NCBI RefSeq assembly: GCF_009604425.1
Contig: NZ_WEGI01000011.1
Span: 1-64,000, forward strand
Direction of reading: 5' to 3'
From: Nocardia aurantia
Lineage (GTDB): Bacteria; Actinomycetota; Actinomycetes; Mycobacteriales; Mycobacteriaceae
Length of the DNA stretch: 64,000 bases
The position numbers and the translations under genes are program-made. The notes under the pieces are model-generated. The model saw nothing but the letters and a program-made list of their open reading frames with translations, did not search any database and had not been told where the DNA came from. Shown piece by piece: positions 53,067 to 61,478 of this stretch. Each line of letters begins with the position of its first letter. The stretch's first letter is position 1.

Positions 53067-54374
53067 TCACACCACCCGGCAGCGTGCGGCGGGCGGATCG
53101 GGGGCCCAGCACGGCACCTTCAGATCGTCGAGGATGCCCTGGAGGACTTTGGCCTGCTGGTCGAGGGTGTTGCGAATATCGGCCCCGCCCAGCACGATCG
53201 CCCGGAAGGTGTCCTGGAAGACCTTGCTCACCTCACCCTCGCGCTGTCCGAGCCCGACCGGTGGCAGCGAGACGATCGTGCCCGGCGCCTGCTGCTGGCG
53301 GCGCACCGCGTCCGCCTCGAGCCGCACCGCCGGCGGCAGATCGCCGGGGATCGCGGCGCCGACGGCGGGGAAGAAGCCGTTCGACCGCAACAGCTCGATC
53401 TGCGCGGCGGGCTGGCTGAACGCGGAGATGGTGCGTTGCGCCAGTTCGGGTTCCGGCCCGTGCTTCGGAATCCCCAGTCCCAGCAGCACCGCCATGTACC
53501 CGAGCCCCTTCGGACCGCGCGGTGCGGGGAACATTCGCCAGTTCTGCGGATCCCGCTGCGGCGCCTGCGCGAGGCGCACCACATGGTCCCATGCCATCCG
53601 AACCTCCCCGGACGCCAGCGGTTCCTGCATGAAGTCGTAGGTGGTGCTCGCGGGCGCGCAGTTGGCCCACAGCTCGCGGAAGTACTGCCATGCCGTGACC
53701 GCCTCCGCCGACCGGAAGGTGGTGATCTGCCCGGCGGTGAACGAGGGCAGCAGATATCCCTGTGTGAACCTGTGCAGCAACCCTTTCGGTCCCGCGGGCA
53801 GCCCGAGCATCGGCCGGTTCCCGTTGGCCCGGCGCGCCGCGACGGCCCAGTCCAGGAGTCGGTCGTAGGTCAGGGCCTCGGGATCGACCCCCGGCGGCAG
53901 GTGCGCCAGCGCGTCGGAATGCGCGGCGAGTAGGTAGGTCGCGGTGGCCCAGGGGATGTACCAGGTCCGGTCGGTGCCCGCTCGCGCGAGCCGAAGATGG
54001 TCCGGTGACCACCCGCGCGGACCGAGGTCGGCGATCAGGCCGGTGAGATCCTGCAGATAGTCCGGCGCGAGCGGCGCGAGATCACCGTGCAGGCCCCCGA
54101 CCATCCCGATCCGGTTCGACCCCGCCGACACCTGGGTGCGAATCCGATTCGCGAACGGACTCTCCTCGATGGTCACGTAGGCGACCCCGGGCGCGGTCCG
54201 CGCCAGCAGCGCCCGGAAACGCTCGACCTCGTCGGTGGGGCGGAACTGGGTGGAGAGGAAGATCATCGACCCGTTGCCGGTGGTCGAGAAGCCGGTACAA
54301 GCGGCCGCGAAGACCGCGGCCCCCAGCCCGGTCGCACGCAACACCGTCCTGCGTGTCGAGCCGGTTGCCGACAT
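53067..54374 (-). CDS. ABC solute-binding lipoprotein, CUT1 type
   Basis: A 435-residue protein with an N-terminal Tat-like signal (STRRTVLRATGLGAAVFAAACTG) that also holds a lipobox with Cys26, so it is exported and lipid-anchored. The remainder has the solute-binding family 1 pattern (MIFLSTQFRPTDEVERFRALLA, GEVRMAWDHVVRLAQA, AVLLGLGIPKHGPEPELAQRTISAFSQPAAQIEL). It captures the substrate for the two permeases. Transcribed from the well-formed promoter at 54417-54445. It is the first gene of the four-gene importer. Confidence 0.9.
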   Translation of the reverse strand: MSATGSTRRTVLRATGLGAAVFAAACTGFSTTGNGSMIFLSTQFRPTDEVERFRALLARTAPGVAYVTIEESPFANRIRTQVSAGSNRIGMVGGLHGDLAPLAPDYLQDLTGLIADLGPRGWSPDHLRLARAGTDRTWYIPWATATYLLAAHSDALAHLPPGVDPEALTYDRLLDWAVAARRANGNRPMLGLPAGPKGLLHRFTQGYLLPSFTAGQITTFRSAEAVTAWQYFRELWANCAPASTTYDFMQEPLASGEVRMAWDHVVRLAQAPQRDPQNWRMFPAPRGPKGLGYMAVLLGLGIPKHGPEPELAQRTISAFSQPAAQIELLRSNGFFPAVGAAIPGDLPPAVRLEADAVRRQQQAPGTIVSLPPVGLGQREGEVSKVFQDTFRAIVLGGADIRNTLDQQAKVLQGILDDLKVPCWAPDPPAARCRVV

Positions 54375-54416
54375 TCCCGTTCCCCCGGTGCTGGACCGTT
54401 CGTTGATCGAAGCGTC

Positions 54417-54445
54417 AATCTAGGTGACCTGCACCACATTGTCAA
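54417..54445 (-). promoter_or_regulatory. Consensus promoter of ABC importer operon
   Basis: On the minus strand TTGACA (54440-54445) and TAGATT (54417-54422) are spaced by 17 bases, near the SigA consensus. It lies 43 bases before the solute-binding protein start. Confidence 0.7.
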
Positions 54446-54519
54446 CGAGCTCGGACGGTCGGCTCGTTGCCGGACGATGGCTGTTCCGCGCGGGGTTCGC
54501 CGACCCCGGGGCCCGCCGG

Positions 54520-55245
54520 CTATTCGATGAGGGAGGTCCAGATGGTTTCCGGGTCGACGCCGGAGCAGGCGTGGGCGGCCTGGTGGACCAGCAGGCGGCC
54601 GGTGGTGATCAGGTGGGTGCGCATGGTCTCGGCGGCGGCTTCGGGGTCGCCGGCCGAGACGGCGGTGACGATCGGGGTGTGCTCGTCGTCGATATCGGTG
54701 AGGGTGCGGGTGGTGTCGGCGGTGGAGGCGCCGAGCAGGCGGGTGGTCTCGCGCAGGGCGGCGACGATCGCGCGGGATCGGGCGTTGCCCGCGGCGGCGA
54801 GGATGAGGTCGTGGAGGTCGAAATCGGCGCGGGCGAAGGTGGATTCGTCGCCGGCGCGGGCCGCCGAGCGCATCCGCGCCCGGTGGGCCGCGAGGGCGCG
54901 CGGCAGGTCCGGGGTGGGCGCGGTGGCGGCCCGGCGGGCGGCCGGGACCTCCAGGGCCAGGCGGACGGCGAAGATCTCGGCGATCTCGTGGGGTTGCGGT
55001 AGCAGGATCCGGAAGCCCTGGCGCGCTTCGAATTTGATGACGCCGACCTCCTCCAGGCGGAGCAGCGCCTCGCGGACGGGGGTGCGGGACATGTTCAGGG
55101 CGTCGGCCAGTTGATAGACGGAGTACTTGACGCCGGGGCGCATACGGCCGGTGTCGATGGCGGCGCGGACCGCGGTGATCGCCTGCTCCATGCGCCGGCC
55201 GGTGGCGGGCGGGAGGGGACCGAGGTCGAGCTCGCCGTCAGCCAT
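54520..55245 (-). CDS. GntR-family regulator, FadR/FCD (LldR-like) type
   Basis: A 241-residue protein. The helix-turn-helix (about 20-85: QAITAVRAAIDTGRMRPGVKYSVYQLADALNMSRTPVREALLRLEEVGVIKF) is followed by an FCD domain (FAVRLALEVPAARRA, ADFDLHDLILAAAGN, EHTPIVTAVSAGDPEAA). It diverges from the FAD/Fe-S dehydrogenase gene. The two TAGCATGCTA palindromes between are its likely operators. Regulators of this class beside D-lactate or glycolate dehydrogenases usually sense the hydroxy acid itself. Confidence 0.88.
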   Translation of the reverse strand: MADGELDLGPLPPATGRRMEQAITAVRAAIDTGRMRPGVKYSVYQLADALNMSRTPVREALLRLEEVGVIKFEARQGFRILLPQPHEIAEIFAVRLALEVPAARRAATAPTPDLPRALAAHRARMRSAARAGDESTFARADFDLHDLILAAAGNARSRAIVAALRETTRLLGASTADTTRTLTDIDDEHTPIVTAVSAGDPEAAAETMRTHLITTGRLLVHQAAHACSGVDPETIWTSLIE

Positions 55246-55252
55246 GCGGCGA

Positions 55253-55268
55253 TCGTAGCATGCTACGA
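55253..55268. promoter_or_regulatory. GntR operator 1, perfect 16-bp palindrome
   Basis: TCGTAGCATGCTACGA is a perfect palindrome 8 bases before the GntR start codon. Its core TAGCATGCTA recurs in operator 2. Confidence 0.75.
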
Positions 55269-55271
55269 GGG

Positions 55272-55287
55272 TGTAGCATGCTACGAA
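55272..55287. promoter_or_regulatory. GntR operator 2 overlapping dehydrogenase start
   Basis: TGTAGCATGCTACGAA contains the same core 20 bases downstream, about two helical turns. It covers the start codons available to the dehydrogenase gene. Confidence 0.7.
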
Positions 55288-58103
55288 TGATCGCTACTGC
55301 CTCGCTGGCCGACCGGTTGCGCCGCTCCGGGGCGGGGGAGGTGCTGACCGACGGGACCACGCGGGCCGCCTACTCCTCGGACGCCTCGCTGTATCGGGTG
55401 CTGCCGCAGGCCGTCGTGCGGCCGCGGCATGTCCACGAGGTGGCGGCGGTGCTGGCGGTGTGCCGCGCCGAGGGGGTACCGCTGACCTCGCGGGGCGGCG
55501 GCACCTCGATCGCGGGTAACGCGGTCGGGGCCGGGGTGGTGGTGGATTTCGGGCGATACCTCAACCGGGTGGTGTCGATCGATGCCGAGGCGCGCACTGC
55601 GGTGGTGGAACCCGGTGTGGTGCAGGCGGTTCTGCAACGGGCGGCCGCACCGCACGGACTGCGGTTCGGGCCGGATCCGTCGTCGTACACCCGCTGCACG
55701 ATCGGCGGGATGATCGGGAACAACGCCTGCGGCAACCGCGCGCTCGGGTACGGGCGCACCTCCGACAACATCGCCGAACTGCACGTGATCGCCGGAACCG
55801 GTGTGCCGCTGCGGCTCACCGCCGGGCGCACCGAACCCGGCGCGGGACTGCTCGCGGATCTGCATCGGGTGACCCGGGGCGGACTGGCCACCATACGCAC
55901 CGAGCTGGGTCGTTTCGGGCGTCAGGTGTCCGGCTATGCGCTGGATAATCTGTTGCCGGAGAAGGGATTCGACGTCGCGCGGATGCTCGTCGGCAGCGAG
56001 GGCACGCTGGCGGTGGTGACCGGGGCGACCGTGCGGCTGGTCGGCGATCCCGCGCATCGGGTGCTGGTGGCGCTGGGGTATCCGGATATCGCGACGGCCG
56101 GCGACGCCGCGCCCGCGGTGCTGGCGTTCGCGCCGACCGCCTGCGAGGGGATCGACTCCCGCATCGTCGACGTGCTGCGGCAGCGCCGCGGGCCCGGCGC
56201 GGTGCCGCCACTGCCGGCCGGGGCGGCCTGGCTGTTCGTCGAGATCGCGGGGGACGATCGGGCCGAGGTGCTCGACCGCGCCGCACGAACGGCCGGATCC
56301 GTCGGGGCACTGGACAGCCGGGTGGTCACCGATGCCGCGCAGGCCGCCCGGTTGTGGCGGATCCGGGAGGACGGCGCGGGCCTGTCCGCGCGCAGCCCCG
56401 CCGGGTTGCCCGCCCATGCCGGGTGGGAGGACGCGGCGGTGCCGCCACACCGGCTCGGCGCGTACCTGCGCGACTTCGACGCGCTGATGCGCGATTTCGC
56501 GGTGACCGGCCTGCCCTACGGGCATTTCGGCGACGGGTGCCTGCACATTCGGCTCGACCTGCCGCTGGATCGGCCCGGCGGTACCGCGGTCTTCCGGGAA
56601 TTCCTCACCGCCGCGGCCGAACTCGTGGCCGGGTACGGCGGATCGCTGTCCGGGGAGCACGGCGACGGCCGGGCCCGCAGCGCGCTGCTGCCGATGATGT
56701 ACTCCCCGGACGCGATCCGGCTGTTCGCGGCGGTGAAGCAGGTCTTCGATCCGGGGAACGTGCTCAATCCCGGTGTGCTGGTGGACCCCCGGCCGGTCGA
56801 CGCCGATCTGCGGGTGCCGGCGGCGCCGTCGGTGCGCCGCGATCTGGCCTTCGCGTATCCCGAGGACGACGGCGATTTCACCCGGGCCGTGCATCGCTGC
56901 ACCGGCGTCGGCAAGTGCCGCGCCGACAACACCGGCACCAGCGGGGTGATGTGCCCGTCCTACCTGGCCACGGGCGAGGAGAAGGATTCCACCCGCGGCC
57001 GCGCCCGCATCCTGCAGGAGATGGTCAACGGCGGCGCCGTGACCGGTGGCTGGCGCGCGGCGGAGGTGCACGAGGCGCTGGATCTGTGCCTGTCCTGCAA
57101 GGGATGCCGGTCGGACTGTCCCACCGGGGTCGACATGGCAGCCTACAAGTCCGAGGTGCTGTACCAGACCTATCGCGGCCGGCTCCGGCCCGCCTCGCAC
57201 TATTCGCTCGGACGGCTGCCGCGCTGGGCCCGGCTCGCTGCCCTCGCACCGCGAACGGTCAACGCGGCCATGCGGATTCCGGGGGTGAGCCGCGCGGTGC
57301 TGGCGGCCGCCGGGGTCGACTCCCGCCGAGGCATCCCGCCGTTCGCCCCCCGCACATTCCGGTCCTGGTTCGCGGCCACCGCATCCGAACGTGCGGCGAC
57401 CGGTGATCCGGTGCTGCTGTTCGTCGATTCGTTCACCGATAATTTCGCCCCCGACGTGGGACGCGCGACAGTCCGGGTGCTGGAGGCGGCGGGCTACCGT
57501 CCGCGACTCGGCGCCGCGCGACAGTGCTGCGCGCTCACCTGGATCACCACCGGCCAGCTCACCGCCGCGCGGAAGATTCTCGGCCGGACCATCGAAAGCC
57601 TTGCGCGGCAAGCGGATTCCGGCATTCCGATCGTCGGGATGGAGCCGTCCTGCGTAGGGGTGCTGCGGTCGGACGCCGTGGAGCTGCTGGGCGATTCGGC
57701 CGCCCCGGTCGCCGCGGCCACCCGCACCCTCGCGGAGTTGCTCACCGAACGCGGCTGGCAGCCGCCATCTTTGACCGGGATGTCGATCGTGGCGCAGCCG
57801 CACTGTCATCACCATGCCGTCATGGGCTGGAGCACCGACGAGAATTTCCTGCGCGCCGCCGGGGCCGAGGTGCGGCGCGTCGGTGGATGTTGCGGTCTCG
57901 CAGGCAATTTCGGGGTCGAGAAGGGGCACTACGAGGTCTCGGTGGCAGTGGCCGGGAGCCGGCTGCTGCCCGCGGTGGCGGCGGCCGGCCCGGAGGATCC
58001 GATCCTGGCGGACGGCTTCTCCTGTCGTACCCAGCTGGCCGATCTCACCGATCGCCGCGGTGTGCATCTGGCCCAGTTGCTGGCGGATCGACTGGCGCCG
58101 TAG
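55278..58103 (+). CDS. Fused FAD-linked oxidase / Fe-S dehydrogenase (D-lactate/glycolate type)
   Basis: A 941-residue enzyme. The FAD-binding type 4 domain (about 35-260: SRGGGTSIAGNAVGAGVVVDF, IGGMIGNNACGNRALGYGRTSDNIAEL) and FAD-oxidase C domain (to about 510) are fused to an Fe-S half with CTGVGKCRADNTGTSGVMCPSYLAT and CLSCKGCRSDCPTGVDM, then two CCG domains (RQCCALTW, GGCCGLAGNFG). It is GlcD and GlcF in one chain, as in the large quinone-linked D-lactate dehydrogenases. The ATG at 55278 follows GAGGG by 6 bases; 55287 is an alternative. GntR operators overlap the start. Confidence 0.9.
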   Translation: MLRMIATASLADRLRRSGAGEVLTDGTTRAAYSSDASLYRVLPQAVVRPRHVHEVAAVLAVCRAEGVPLTSRGGGTSIAGNAVGAGVVVDFGRYLNRVVSIDAEARTAVVEPGVVQAVLQRAAAPHGLRFGPDPSSYTRCTIGGMIGNNACGNRALGYGRTSDNIAELHVIAGTGVPLRLTAGRTEPGAGLLADLHRVTRGGLATIRTELGRFGRQVSGYALDNLLPEKGFDVARMLVGSEGTLAVVTGATVRLVGDPAHRVLVALGYPDIATAGDAAPAVLAFAPTACEGIDSRIVDVLRQRRGPGAVPPLPAGAAWLFVEIAGDDRAEVLDRAARTAGSVGALDSRVVTDAAQAARLWRIREDGAGLSARSPAGLPAHAGWEDAAVPPHRLGAYLRDFDALMRDFAVTGLPYGHFGDGCLHIRLDLPLDRPGGTAVFREFLTAAAELVAGYGGSLSGEHGDGRARSALLPMMYSPDAIRLFAAVKQVFDPGNVLNPGVLVDPRPVDADLRVPAAPSVRRDLAFAYPEDDGDFTRAVHRCTGVGKCRADNTGTSGVMCPSYLATGEEKDSTRGRARILQEMVNGGAVTGGWRAAEVHEALDLCLSCKGCRSDCPTGVDMAAYKSEVLYQTYRGRLRPASHYSLGRLPRWARLAALAPRTVNAAMRIPGVSRAVLAAAGVDSRRGIPPFAPRTFRSWFAATASERAATGDPVLLFVDSFTDNFAPDVGRATVRVLEAAGYRPRLGAARQCCALTWITTGQLTAARKILGRTIESLARQADSGIPIVGMEPSCVGVLRSDAVELLGDSAAPVAAATRTLAELLTERGWQPPSLTGMSIVAQPHCHHHAVMGWSTDENFLRAAGAEVRRVGGCCGLAGNFGVEKGHYEVSVAVAGSRLLPAVAAAGPEDPILADGFSCRTQLADLTDRRGVHLAQLLADRLAP

Positions 58104-58165
58104 CGATCTCGCTGTTCACCCTGGGCGTAGTGTCCGATCCGCGCTGTCAGGCTAGCCTGTCGAAC

Positions 58166-58801
58166 ATGGGAGACAGCAACAGGTGGAGCGACGGTAACGC
58201 GGCGTGGAAGCGGCTCATCGCCCGGCGCACGGGGCCGTCGACCGGGGCGGAGGCACTGGCCGCCCTGGACGAGGTCGTCACGGTGCGCAGGGCATTGGAC
58301 CAGATGGAACTCCAAGCCGTGCGCGCCGCCCGGGAATACGGCCAGAGCTGGACGGAGGTCGCGACCTATCTCGGTGTGACGCGGCAGTCCGCCTGGGAGC
58401 GCTGGCACGATCTGGATCAGACGATCGCGACGGAGCAGGCGGCGCGGGAGGTGGCCGCGGTGCCGCTGAAAGCCGCCCGGGAACGGCGCAGATCGGCGGT
58501 CACCGTGCCCAACGTGATCGGCAAGAGCTGGATCGAGGCCTACGCGGCGCTGGACAAGGTCGGCCTCGCCGCGGTGAGCGCCGTACCCGACCTGCCCACA
58601 CCGGATCGCACCGAGGTCGGCTGGCTCGTGACCGATCAGAGCCCCGAATCCGGCGCCCGGGTGCCGGCCCGGTCCATCGTGCAGGTCTGGCTCACCCGCG
58701 ACGAGGGCCACGGCGGCGTGCGGGAACCGCGGCGCCCGAAGCCGACCCCGCTGTCCATGCGCGAGGCACTGCCCGAGCCGGCCGAGGAAGCGGTCGGCTG
58801 A
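58166..58801 (+). CDS. Helix-turn-helix protein with single PASTA domain
   Basis: A 211-residue cytosolic protein. After a helical part with a helix-turn-helix-like segment (ALDQMELQAVRAAREYGQSWTEVATYLGVTRQSAWERWHDL, about 46-86), a PASTA domain runs from about 112 to 178 (VTVPNVIGKSWIEAYAALDKVGLAAVSA...DQSPESGARVPARSIVQVWL). PASTA domains usually face outward on Ser/Thr kinases and bind muropeptides; here there is no membrane segment, so its use differs. TAGCCT (58153-58158) lies 7 bases before the ATG, suggesting a leaderless mRNA. Similar proteins occur in mycobacteria and Nocardia. Confidence 0.8.
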   Translation: MGDSNRWSDGNAAWKRLIARRTGPSTGAEALAALDEVVTVRRALDQMELQAVRAAREYGQSWTEVATYLGVTRQSAWERWHDLDQTIATEQAAREVAAVPLKAARERRRSAVTVPNVIGKSWIEAYAALDKVGLAAVSAVPDLPTPDRTEVGWLVTDQSPESGARVPARSIVQVWLTRDEGHGGVREPRRPKPTPLSMREALPEPAEEAVG

Positions 58802-58831
58802 ACGTGGCCCCGCCGGGCGGAATCCCTCGGC

Positions 58832-59761
58832 TCATTCCCCGTAGCGGTCGAGCAGTTCGCGGAAGTCCTCCGGCAGGTCGAAGGTGATCCGGTCGTCCTC
58901 GTGCTGCGTGAGCTGGGTCAGCTCGCCGTGCCGCCACCAATACAGGTGCGGGCTGACCAGGCCCGGAGTGTCGACGTAACCGCGGATGGTGAAGTCGGTC
59001 ATGTCGTGGACGGCCGTGGCGAAGCGGCTGCCGTCGAGGGGGCGGAACACCAACTGGGTCCGGTTCGGCATCGTCACCAGCACACCGTCGTCGCCGAACG
59101 GCACCTCCATGCGGGTGAGCAACTCGTCCAGGATCAGCACCCGGGAGGCGGTGAAGTACGAATCGTCGACCATCGCGTGGAACCAGCCGCCGGACTGCCG
59201 CCCGAAGGTGTGATGGGCCGGAATCGGCAGGGCGCGCAGGTTTTCCATGGCGCGCGGCCACAGCCGGTCGAAGCCGCCGAGTTCCGCGATGGCGGTGTCC
59301 GGCATGGTGGTGACGGTGTCGGGCCGGTCGATGGCCAGCACCACCCACAGTCCCTCGGCCACCTCGGGCCCGTAGCGGAACTCGTCCCGGTACTGCATCT
59401 GGAAGTCCGGGACGACGCGAGGGAACACGGTCGGCAGCAGTTCGTCGTGGGGCAGATCCAGTGGGTCCGAATGGTGTTCGCGCAGCAGCCGATCGAGGTG
59501 CTCGCGGATCAGGGCGGGCCAGGATCCCGGATCGCCGCCGTAGCTGTGGCAGTAGGCCGCGATGTTGTAGAAGCCGAGCTGGGCGCCGTCCATGGTGGTC
59601 AGATGCGTCTCGGACACCACGCCCTCGATGCCGCGCTCCGCCAGCACTTCCCGCATGGTCGCGCGGAAACGCCTGCCCTCGTCCGCGGAGAGGAACGAGA
59701 ACGCGGAATCGCGCGGGTCCGTCCCCGGATCGCGCCGCTGCCGTCGGTTGAACCAGCCCAC
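58832..59761 (-). CDS. Conserved hypothetical protein
   Basis: A 309-residue soluble protein with no signal peptide or membrane helix. The layout is alpha/beta: FLSADEGRRFRATMREVLAERGIEGVV, then DGAQLGFYNIAAYCHSYGGDPGSWPALIREHLDRLL, and DDGVLVTMPNRTQLVFRPLDG. The central part recalls DUF1444-type proteins, but the match is loose. It converges with the PASTA protein gene. Function unknown. Confidence 0.7.
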   Translation of the reverse strand: MGWFNRRQRRDPGTDPRDSAFSFLSADEGRRFRATMREVLAERGIEGVVSETHLTTMDGAQLGFYNIAAYCHSYGGDPGSWPALIREHLDRLLREHHSDPLDLPHDELLPTVFPRVVPDFQMQYRDEFRYGPEVAEGLWVVLAIDRPDTVTTMPDTAIAELGGFDRLWPRAMENLRALPIPAHHTFGRQSGGWFHAMVDDSYFTASRVLILDELLTRMEVPFGDDGVLVTMPNRTQLVFRPLDGSRFATAVHDMTDFTIRGYVDTPGLVSPHLYWWRHGELTQLTQHEDDRITFDLPEDFRELLDRYGE

Positions 59762-59841
59762 GCCCGCCTCCGATCCGGAAGAACAACCCGGACAGCCTAA
59801 CTCGCGGGATACTGCCCGAGGAACCCGGGAAACGCCGCGAA

Positions 59842-60615
59842 TCAGTCGCGGCGAGCGGGCAGGCCGAGCGCCTGGGATGCCTCCCGCGCGGCCGCGAGCA
59901 GCAGCGGGGCGCAGGTCCGGACCTTGGCGCGATCGAGGTCGAAGGTCAGCGCCGAGACGCTGATACCCCCGATCGGCGCGCCGTGATGGTCCAGCACGGC
60001 GGCGCCGAGACAGCGGGTGTGCTCCTCGTTCTCCTCGTCGTCGACCGAATATCCGCGCGCACCCACCTGTTCCAGATGCGCGACCAGCAGATCCGGATCG
60101 GTGATGGTCCGCGGCGTCATGGCGGTGAGCGGAAGGCGCGAAAGTCGCGTGCGCAGTTCGGGTTTCGGCAATGCCGCCAGGATGGACTTACCGATCGCGG
60201 TGCAGTGCAGGGGGATCGACAGGCCGACCCGGGACCGCATGGCGTAGGCGCGGTCACCCTCGAGCTTGTCGACGTACACCGCCTCGTCGCCGGACAGCAG
60301 GGCGAAGTGGATCGTGTGACCGGTCTCGGTGCACAGCCGTTGCAGGACGGGCCGGACGATCTGCGGGATGCTCGCCGATTGCCCGGCCAGCGACAGCAGG
60401 CGCACGCCCGGCAGGTAGCGGCGGTCGGCGTCGACGCGGACCCAGCCGAGCCCCACCAGTTCCTGCAGAATGCGGTGCACCGTCGACGTGGGCAGCCCGG
60501 TGCCGCGGCTGATCTCGCTGACGCCGTGGACACTCGACAGCGCCTCCAGTACCAGCACCACCTTCGCGACGGCACTGGGGGACGGCGCGGCGACGGAGCT
60601 CGCGGGGGAGGTCAT
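59842..60615 (-). CDS. IclR-family regulator of uronate locus
   Basis: A 257-residue IclR protein. The helix-turn-helix is at about 13-75 (VSEISRGTGLPTSTVHRILQELVGLGWV), and the effector domain has CTAIGKSILAALPKPELRTRLS and GAPIGGISVSAL. It is the last gene of the kduI/SDR operon, overlapping the SDR stop as ATGA. The palindrome GGAAAGTGCTTTCC upstream of kduI is the likely operator. By analogy to KdgR it probably responds to a pectin or uronate breakdown product. Confidence 0.9.
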   Translation of the reverse strand: MTSPASSVAAPSPSAVAKVVLVLEALSSVHGVSEISRGTGLPTSTVHRILQELVGLGWVRVDADRRYLPGVRLLSLAGQSASIPQIVRPVLQRLCTETGHTIHFALLSGDEAVYVDKLEGDRAYAMRSRVGLSIPLHCTAIGKSILAALPKPELRTRLSRLPLTAMTPRTITDPDLLVAHLEQVGARGYSVDDEENEEHTRCLGAAVLDHHGAPIGGISVSALTFDLDRAKVRTCAPLLLAAAREASQALGLPARRD

Positions 60616-61475
60616 CGGGCCGTCCAGCCGCCGTCCACGACCAGTACGTGCCCGTGCACGTAGGCCGCGGCCGGGGAGCAGAGGAACACCACCGCGCCGG
60701 CCAGATCGCCGGGCTCGCCCCAGCGGCCGGCCGGAATCCGTTCGGAGATGGCGCGATTGCGCTCGGGGTCGGCCCGCAGCGGCGCCGTGTTGCCGGTCGC
60801 GATGTAACCGGGGGCGATCGCGTTCACCCCGACCCCCGCGCCCGCCCACTCGGTGGCCAGCGCCTTGGTGAGGCCCGCGACGCCGTGCTTGCTCGCGGTG
60901 TAGGAGGCGACGTTGACGCCGCCCTGGAACGACAGCAGCGAGGCGATGTTCACGATCCGGCCGCTGCCGCGTGCCAGCATCGCGGTGCCGAAACAGCGGG
61001 AGAGCAGAAAGGCCGCATCGAGATTCACGCCCAGTACGCGCCGCCACTCGGTCAGCGACACCTCCGCGGCCGGGCCGCGGCTGATGATGCCCGCGTTGTT
61101 GACCAGCAGGTCGATGCGGCGGCGGGCGGCCAATTCGGTGGCGACGGATTCGGCCCCGGCCGGATCGGTGAGATCCGCACCGACGGTGTCGCATTCGCGG
61201 CCCAGGGCCCGGACCTCCGCGGCGACCTCTGTGAGACCCGCCCGATCCCGGCCCCACAGCACCACATTCGCGCCGGCGCGCGCCAGCGCCAGGGCCGCGG
61301 CGCGGCCGATACCGGTGCGCGCGCCGGTGACGACGGCCCACTGCCCGTCGATCCGGAACGGATCGGAGTCCGCTGCCGCCTCCGGCCCCTGACCGCTCAC
61401 GCTGTGTCCATTGGGCGTGCTCGGGGGGCCTGCGTAGTGACGCTCCGCTGCCGTCTCCGGCCCCTGACCGCTCAC
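60612..61475 (-). CDS. kduD: SDR dehydrogenase, KduD-like, with repeat-derived N-terminus
   Basis: A short-chain dehydrogenase of about 247 residues (FRIDGQWAVVTGARTGIGRAAALALARAGANVVLWGRD; NNAGIISRGPAAE; catalytic NIASLLSFQGGVNVASYTASKHGVAG). The pattern is that of KduD (2-dehydro-3-deoxy-D-gluconate 5-dehydrogenase), and kduI precedes it. The N-terminus is unusual: in frame upstream lies the repeat-coded segment VSGQGPETAAERHYAGPP and a second partial copy, with GTG starts at 61475 (GTGA overlap with kduI) and 61400. I use 61475 for the coupling; if 61400 is used the extension is 15 residues. Confidence 0.8.
   Translation of the reverse strand: MSGQGPETAAERHYAGPPSTPNGHSVSGQGPEAAADSDPFRIDGQWAVVTGARTGIGRAAALALARAGANVVLWGRDRAGLTEVAAEVRALGRECDTVGADLTDPAGAESVATELAARRRIDLLVNNAGIISRGPAAEVSLTEWRRVLGVNLDAAFLLSRCFGTAMLARGSGRIVNIASLLSFQGGVNVASYTASKHGVAGLTKALATEWAGAGVGVNAIAPGYIATGNTAPLRADPERNRAISERIPAGRWGEPGDLAGAVVFLCSPAAAYVHGHVLVVDGGWTAR
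61369..61403 (-). repeat. Coupling repeat, partial copy
   Basis: About 35 bp repeating one end of the 66-bp unit; on the minus strand it encodes SVSGQGPEAAADS and provides an in-frame GTG for the SDR. Confidence 0.7.
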
Positions 61476-61478
61476 GCC
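61413..61478 (-). repeat. 66-bp coupling repeat, copy 3
   Basis: A diverged full copy of the unit seen twice at 29341-29481. Encoded peptide SGQGPETAAERHYAGPP. Here it begins with GTGA over the kduI stop and continues in frame into the SDR. Confidence 0.8.

Noticed and set aside
55281..58067. Open minus-strand frame of 928 codons opposite the fused dehydrogenase
   Set aside because: The plus-strand protein has full FAD and Fe-S motifs; the minus frame has none and its composition is antisense-like.
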